From positions 1-15,759 of the forward strand of contig JBDKGV010000067.1 in assembly GCA_039798005.1 (NCBI GenBank): 15,759 nt of DNA, in the 5' to 3' direction. The notes below the pieces were generated by a model that made no database searches, was not told the origin of the DNA, and saw only the letters and a list, made by a program, of their open reading frames with translations. Position 1 is the first letter of the stretch. Every line of letters begins with the position of its first letter. Made by a program: the position numbers and the translations under genes. Shown here piece after piece: positions 13,827 to 15,759 of this stretch. The stretch is from JBDKGV01 sp039798005 (GTDB lineage: Bacteria > Fibrobacterota > Fibrobacteria > UBA5070).

Positions 13827-14417
13827 TTATCTCGCTTCGCGGCCCAAAGCGCCCACGGTTGCGAGCCAGGCCTCCCGGTTCGCGGGGGTGCTTGACTTCA
13901 CCGGACCGAAGGCGGTGAACCGGACCGGCTTGATGCCGCAAAATCCCAGCGTCCCTCGTCCCAGCATCTTCCGGGTCGGAGCTCCGATCACCAGGCGGTA
14001 GTACCAATCCGGGGCATCCTGCGTGTAGATGACCCGTGCGGTGCGGCCCGCCAGGAGCTTCGCCGGGAAGGGGCTGCCCTCCCGCATGGCAAAGGCGTAT
14101 CCCGGCAGGAAGGTCCGGTCGAAGAGCCCCTTCAAACGGGCCGGCAGGTCGGACCACCAGACGGGATGCACCAGCGTGAAATGCTCGCACCATTGCAGGG
14201 CCTCCTGAAAGGCGACCAGGTCCGGTTCGAGATCGGTGCGGCTGTGGTAGCCGTGGAGCAGGTCATGGCTGAAGGCCATGGCACCGAGATGGATCGTCCG
14301 GACCTCGTGTCCAGCTTGCTTGGCTTCCTGCGCATAGCGCTCCGCCAACGCCTTGCAGAGCGAAGTCGGTTCCGCCACCGGATTCCCGTTCAGGACGAGC
14401 ACCCTCTTCAAACCCAT
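13827..14417 (-). CDS. flavodoxin-fold NAD(P)H dehydrogenase (quinone) family
   Basis: This 196-residue cytoplasmic flavoprotein is of the modulator-of-drug-activity/NQO1 type (Flavodoxin_2). Such enzymes transfer two electrons from NAD(P)H to quinones, azo or nitro compounds through FMN or FAD. The N-terminal strand and phosphate loop read RVLVLNGNPVAEPTSLCKAL. The family hallmark HPVWWSDLPARLKGLFDRTFLPGYAF lies near residues 86-111; it is broken here only by the usual small substitutions. ATG 14417 has GGAGGAG 4 bases upstream and is preferred over the frame's extension to 14438. The gene is divergent from a TetR regulator and two operator-like dyads lie between them, so induction by an electrophile or quinone-like ligand is likely. 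Confidence 0.87.
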   Translation of the reverse strand: MGLKRVLVLNGNPVAEPTSLCKALAERYAQEAKQAGHEVRTIHLGAMAFSHDLLHGYHSRTDLEPDLVAFQEALQWCEHFTLVHPVWWSDLPARLKGLFDRTFLPGYAFAMREGSPFPAKLLAGRTARVIYTQDAPDWYYRLVIGAPTRKMLGRGTLGFCGIKPVRFTAFGPVKSSTPANREAWLATVGALGREAR

Positions 14418-14430
14418 GATCTCCTCCAAT

Positions 14431-14445
14431 GTTGGCATTGCCTAC
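14431..14445. promoter_or_regulatory. TetR operator-like site O2 (imperfect)
   Basis: GTTGGC-ATT-GCCTAC is a 15-bp dyad with one mismatched pair, 32 bp (about three helical turns) from the perfect site at 14463-14477. It lies just upstream of the oxidoreductase start, near its expected transcription start. Confidence 0.6.
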
Positions 14446-14447
14446 AT

Positions 14448-14476
14448 AAGATAGGGTGCAAAGTTGGCGTTGCCAA
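14448..14476 (-). promoter_or_regulatory. promoter of the oxidoreductase gene
   Basis: On the minus strand TTGGCA (14476-14471) and TATCTT (14453-14448) are 17 bp apart. The -35 hexamer lies inside operator O1, so a bound TetR dimer would block it. Confidence 0.6.
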
Positions 14477-14477
14477 C
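14463..14477. promoter_or_regulatory. TetR operator-like site O1 (perfect dyad)
   Basis: GTTGGC-GTT-GCCAAC is a perfect 6-bp-arm dyad located 14 bp before the tetR start and over the divergent -35. This placement would let one repressor control both itself and the oxidoreductase. Confidence 0.7.
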
Positions 14478-14491
14478 ATTATTTTGTCAGG

Positions 14492-15088
14492 ATGGGAGAT
14501 CGAGATTCGGACCGGGCCAACTATCACCACGGGAACCTGCGTCAGGCGCTGCTGGACCTGGCGCTTTCGCGCGTGGAGGCCGCAGGGCTGGAAGCCTTGA
14601 GCCTGCGTGACCTGGCCTCCAGCTTGGGCGTCTCGAAGACTGCGCCCTACCGGCATTTCCCCGACCGGAACAGCCTCCTGCGCGCGATCATCGAATTGGG
14701 CTGGGCCGACCTGCGCACGGATCTGCTGGTTTCCCGAGGTCGCGAAACCGCTCCTGAAGCCGGATTGCGGGCGATGGGACGCGCCTATCTGGCCTTTGCC
14801 GTCCGTCGTTCCAACCTTTACCGCCTGCTCTTCTCGGGACAGGGCAAGGAACTGTTCACGGAGGCGCCTTGCCCGAAGGAGATCGACGCCTTCGCCCCTT
14901 TGGTCGAGCAGATCGCCTTGTGCCAAGCGGCAGGTTGGAGAACCTCGGGTGACCCTCAGATGCTGGCCCTTTCCGTCTGGGCCCAGGTGCACGGCGCGGC
15001 GGAACTGGCCATCGAAGGATTGGTGCCGGTGCCCGAGGGAATGGAGCCCCACGAATTCTGGGCAGGAATCCTCGAGACCATCCTTTAG
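14492..15088 (+). CDS. TetR/AcrR-family transcriptional repressor
   Basis: This 198-residue repressor has the N-terminal signature YHHGNLRQALLDLAL and a helix-turn-helix at about residues 38-60 (LSLRDLASSLGVSKTAPYRHF). The remaining helices form the ligand-binding and dimer domain (the AYLAFAVRRSNLYRLLF type found in TetR subfamilies with WHG-like C-termini). ATG 14492 leaves the correct N-terminal length. Its Shine-Dalgarno is poor, with AGG directly against the start. An upstream in-frame ATG at 14456 would put operator O1 inside the coding region and is unlikely. It probably represses itself and the divergent oxidoreductase. Confidence 0.9.
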   Translation: MGDRDSDRANYHHGNLRQALLDLALSRVEAAGLEALSLRDLASSLGVSKTAPYRHFPDRNSLLRAIIELGWADLRTDLLVSRGRETAPEAGLRAMGRAYLAFAVRRSNLYRLLFSGQGKELFTEAPCPKEIDAFAPLVEQIALCQAAGWRTSGDPQMLALSVWAQVHGAAELAIEGLVPVPEGMEPHEFWAGILETIL

Positions 15089-15101
15089 CGGTGGGGCGCC
15101 T

Positions 15102-15120
15102 CCCCCGAGGAGATCGGGGG
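15102..15120 (+). terminator. hairpin after the TetR gene, no U-run
   Basis: CCCCCGA, loop GGAGA, TCGGGGG forms a 7-bp stem beginning 13 bp after the stop. Outer bases GCCT and AGGC can extend it across a small bulge. Without a U-run it may act as a 3'-end stabiliser or a factor-dependent terminator. Confidence 0.4.
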
Positions 15121-15174
15121 CCAGGCCACCTGCCAAGCCTCCTCGACCCAACAAACCCGCGTAAAAATGTGTAC

Positions 15175-15195
15175 GGGCGGATCTGAGATCCGCCC
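15175..15195. repeat. 21-bp perfect palindrome
   Basis: GGGCGGATCT, a central G, then the exact reverse complement of the left arm. It sits between the TetR gene and small RNA 2 with no U-run beside it. It may be a REP-like intergenic repeat or a regulator site. The remaining DNA from 15121 to 15298 shows no gene. Confidence 0.5.
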
Positions 15196-15298
15196 CTCCA
15201 ACAGCATACGCGGGAACATCTCCGATTTTGGGCCTGCGGGGTCTTGGCCCTGGCGGGCGGTGTCCTTGGCGCTGAAGCCCTTCGCCGCCTGCAACACG

Positions 15299-15354
15299 AT
15301 TTCCAAGAAATCTTCGCATCGCCTCTTGCGTTCCTGAGAATTCGCCCGTATCGT
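15299..15354 (+). promoter_or_regulatory. promoter and upstream dyad of candidate small RNA 2
   Basis: TTGCGT (15326-15331) and TATCGT (15349-15354) are 17 bp apart. The dyad ATTTCCAAGAAAT starts at 15299, 27 bp before the -35, exactly as in copy 1. Similarity between the copies begins at this dyad, so it is part of the duplicated unit. Confidence 0.65.
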
Positions 15355-15358
15355 ATGG

Positions 15359-15568
15359 ATGTGACCCGCACAGGGTCGCATGTGAGGAAGACAGAAAATC
15401 AGAACAGTCAGACCATCACAGAAAAGCGGCCGACGGGACAGCGACCGATCGGCAAGAACCTAGAACAGACCTCTCCAAGAGGCTGCGCTTCGGACCGGCG
15501 AGACAGTGACAGAGATTCCGGCGAAGCAAGACGAGATCGGGGCCACCGCAAGAGCGGGGCCCCTTTTT
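15359..15568 (+). ncRNA. candidate structured small RNA, copy 2
   Basis: This is a predicted transcript of about 210 nt, homologous to 13080-13303. Hairpin 1 pairs 15359-15367 with 15373-15381, the stem identical to copy 1 and the loop changed from ACGCC to GCACA. The purine-rich linker and CAGACCATCACAGA are conserved. Hairpin 2 (15429-15453) uses GCCGA/TCGGC in place of GCCA/TGGC. Hairpin 3 (15466-15485) uses CAG/CTG in place of CGG/CCG. Hairpin 4 (15487-15527) uses CTTCG/CGAAG in place of CTCCG/CGGAG and keeps CCGG/CCGG. A frame beginning with the same ATG runs open through the terminator, unlike in copy 1, which argues against a conserved peptide. It points towards the downstream minus-strand lyase gene and ends just before it. 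Confidence 0.7.
15539..15568 (+). terminator. intrinsic terminator of small RNA 2
   Basis: GGGGCC-A-CCGC, loop AAGA, GCGG-GGCCCC, then TTTTT. The stem matches copy 1 base for base, with a different loop and bulge base. It ends 10 bp from the stop of the converging lyase gene. Confidence 0.9.
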
Positions 15569-15578
15569 GTTTGTGTCC

Positions 15579-15759
15579 TCAGCCGCGATGGGGCGTGGTC
15601 AATCTCTCCGGGGACAGGATCGCATCCAGTTGCTCCGGCGCCATGAGTCCCTGCTCCAGCACGAGGTCGCGCACGCGGCGGCCGGTGCGGTGCGCTTCTT
15701 GGGCGATGGCGGTGGCCTTGGCGTATCCCAGGTGCGGATTGAGCGCGGTCGCAATCCCG
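15579..15759 (-). CDS. fumarase/aspartase-family lyase, C-terminal fragment
   Basis: The window holds only the last 59 residues; the rest lies beyond the right edge. GIATALNPHLGYAKATAIAQ and the following VRDLVLEQGLMAPEQLDAIL match the C-terminal domain of the class II fumarase/aspartate ammonia-lyase superfamily. These enzymes remove fumarate from malate or aspartate in the cytoplasm. The VRDLVLEQGLM and SPERLTTP features look more like aspartase (aspA) than fumarase (fumC), but the signature loop that would decide lies outside the window. The TGA stop is at 15579-15581. Confidence 0.8.
   Translation of the reverse strand, partial: GIATALNPHLGYAKATAIAQEAHRTGRRVRDLVLEQGLMAPEQLDAILSPERLTTPHRG

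Noticed and set aside
12796..14001. 401-codon plus-strand ORF spanning small RNA 1 and the two minus-strand genes
   Set aside because: It runs through a strong intrinsic terminator and across several better-supported features, and the product has no recognisable domain.
13020..15568. The two RNA units as ends of a transposon carrying the genes between them
   Set aside because: The units are direct copies about 70% alike with their own promoters and terminators. There is no transposase, integrase or target-site duplication in the window.
1..15759. CRISPR array, tRNA, rRNA or insertion sequence
   Set aside because: No regularly spaced direct repeats, no cloverleaf or rRNA core sequences and no transposase frame were seen on either strand.

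Overview
The window is GC-rich chromosomal DNA from a Gram-negative bacterium. A three-part metal efflux pump with an outer-membrane channel, a lipoprotein-type adaptor and signal peptides shows there is an outer membrane. Hybrid kinases, HDOD response regulators and very tight gene packing would fit Acidobacteriota (Holophaga/Geothrix-like), a deltaproteobacterial lineage or Fibrobacterota. The sequence alone does not decide, and there is no rRNA or tRNA gene here.

Layout. (1) 241-5955, plus strand: four signalling genes whose stops and starts overlap (ATGA, ATGA, TGATG). They encode a four-helix membrane hybrid histidine kinase, a REC-PAS protein, a REC-histidine kinase ending in a cysteine cluster, and a REC-HDOD protein. 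Together they look like a phosphorelay with one membrane entry point and several cytoplasmic receivers. (2) 6000-12957, minus strand: a Cu(I)/Ag(I) efflux operon transcribed leftwards. Its order is Cys/Met-rich membrane protein, CusC-like channel, CusB-like adaptor with a heavy-metal-binding domain, CusA-like RND pump, a doubtful 77-codon bridging ORF, and a small exported Cys/His protein of the TRASH-like kind. (3) 13421-15088: a small helical protein of unknown function, then a flavodoxin-fold NAD(P)H oxidoreductase divergent from a TetR regulator. Two GTTGGC-N3-GCCAAC-type operators lie in the shared intergenic region. (4) 15579-15759, minus strand: the C-terminus of a fumarase/aspartase-family enzyme, cut by the window edge.

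The most unusual content is non-coding. Two related stretches, about 13020-13303 and 15299-15568, both on the plus strand, each carry a conserved upstream dyad, a promoter (TTGCGT, 17 bp, TAWCGT), a transcript of about 210-224 nt and a strong intrinsic terminator. Four hairpins plus the terminator can be drawn in both copies. Several stems are kept by paired changes (CGG/CCG against CAG/CTG; CTCCG/CGGAG against CTTCG/CGAAG), while loops and spacer lengths vary and the reading frame is not kept. This is good internal evidence for a duplicated structured small RNA family that I do not recognise.

A second oddity is in the cus operon. The gene-junction DNA on both sides of cusA carries the same 13-bp dyad (GACAATTTCTGTC, inverted relative to each other), each followed outward by GC-rich DNA full of short hairpins. 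One of these stretches is read as an N-terminal extension of CusA.
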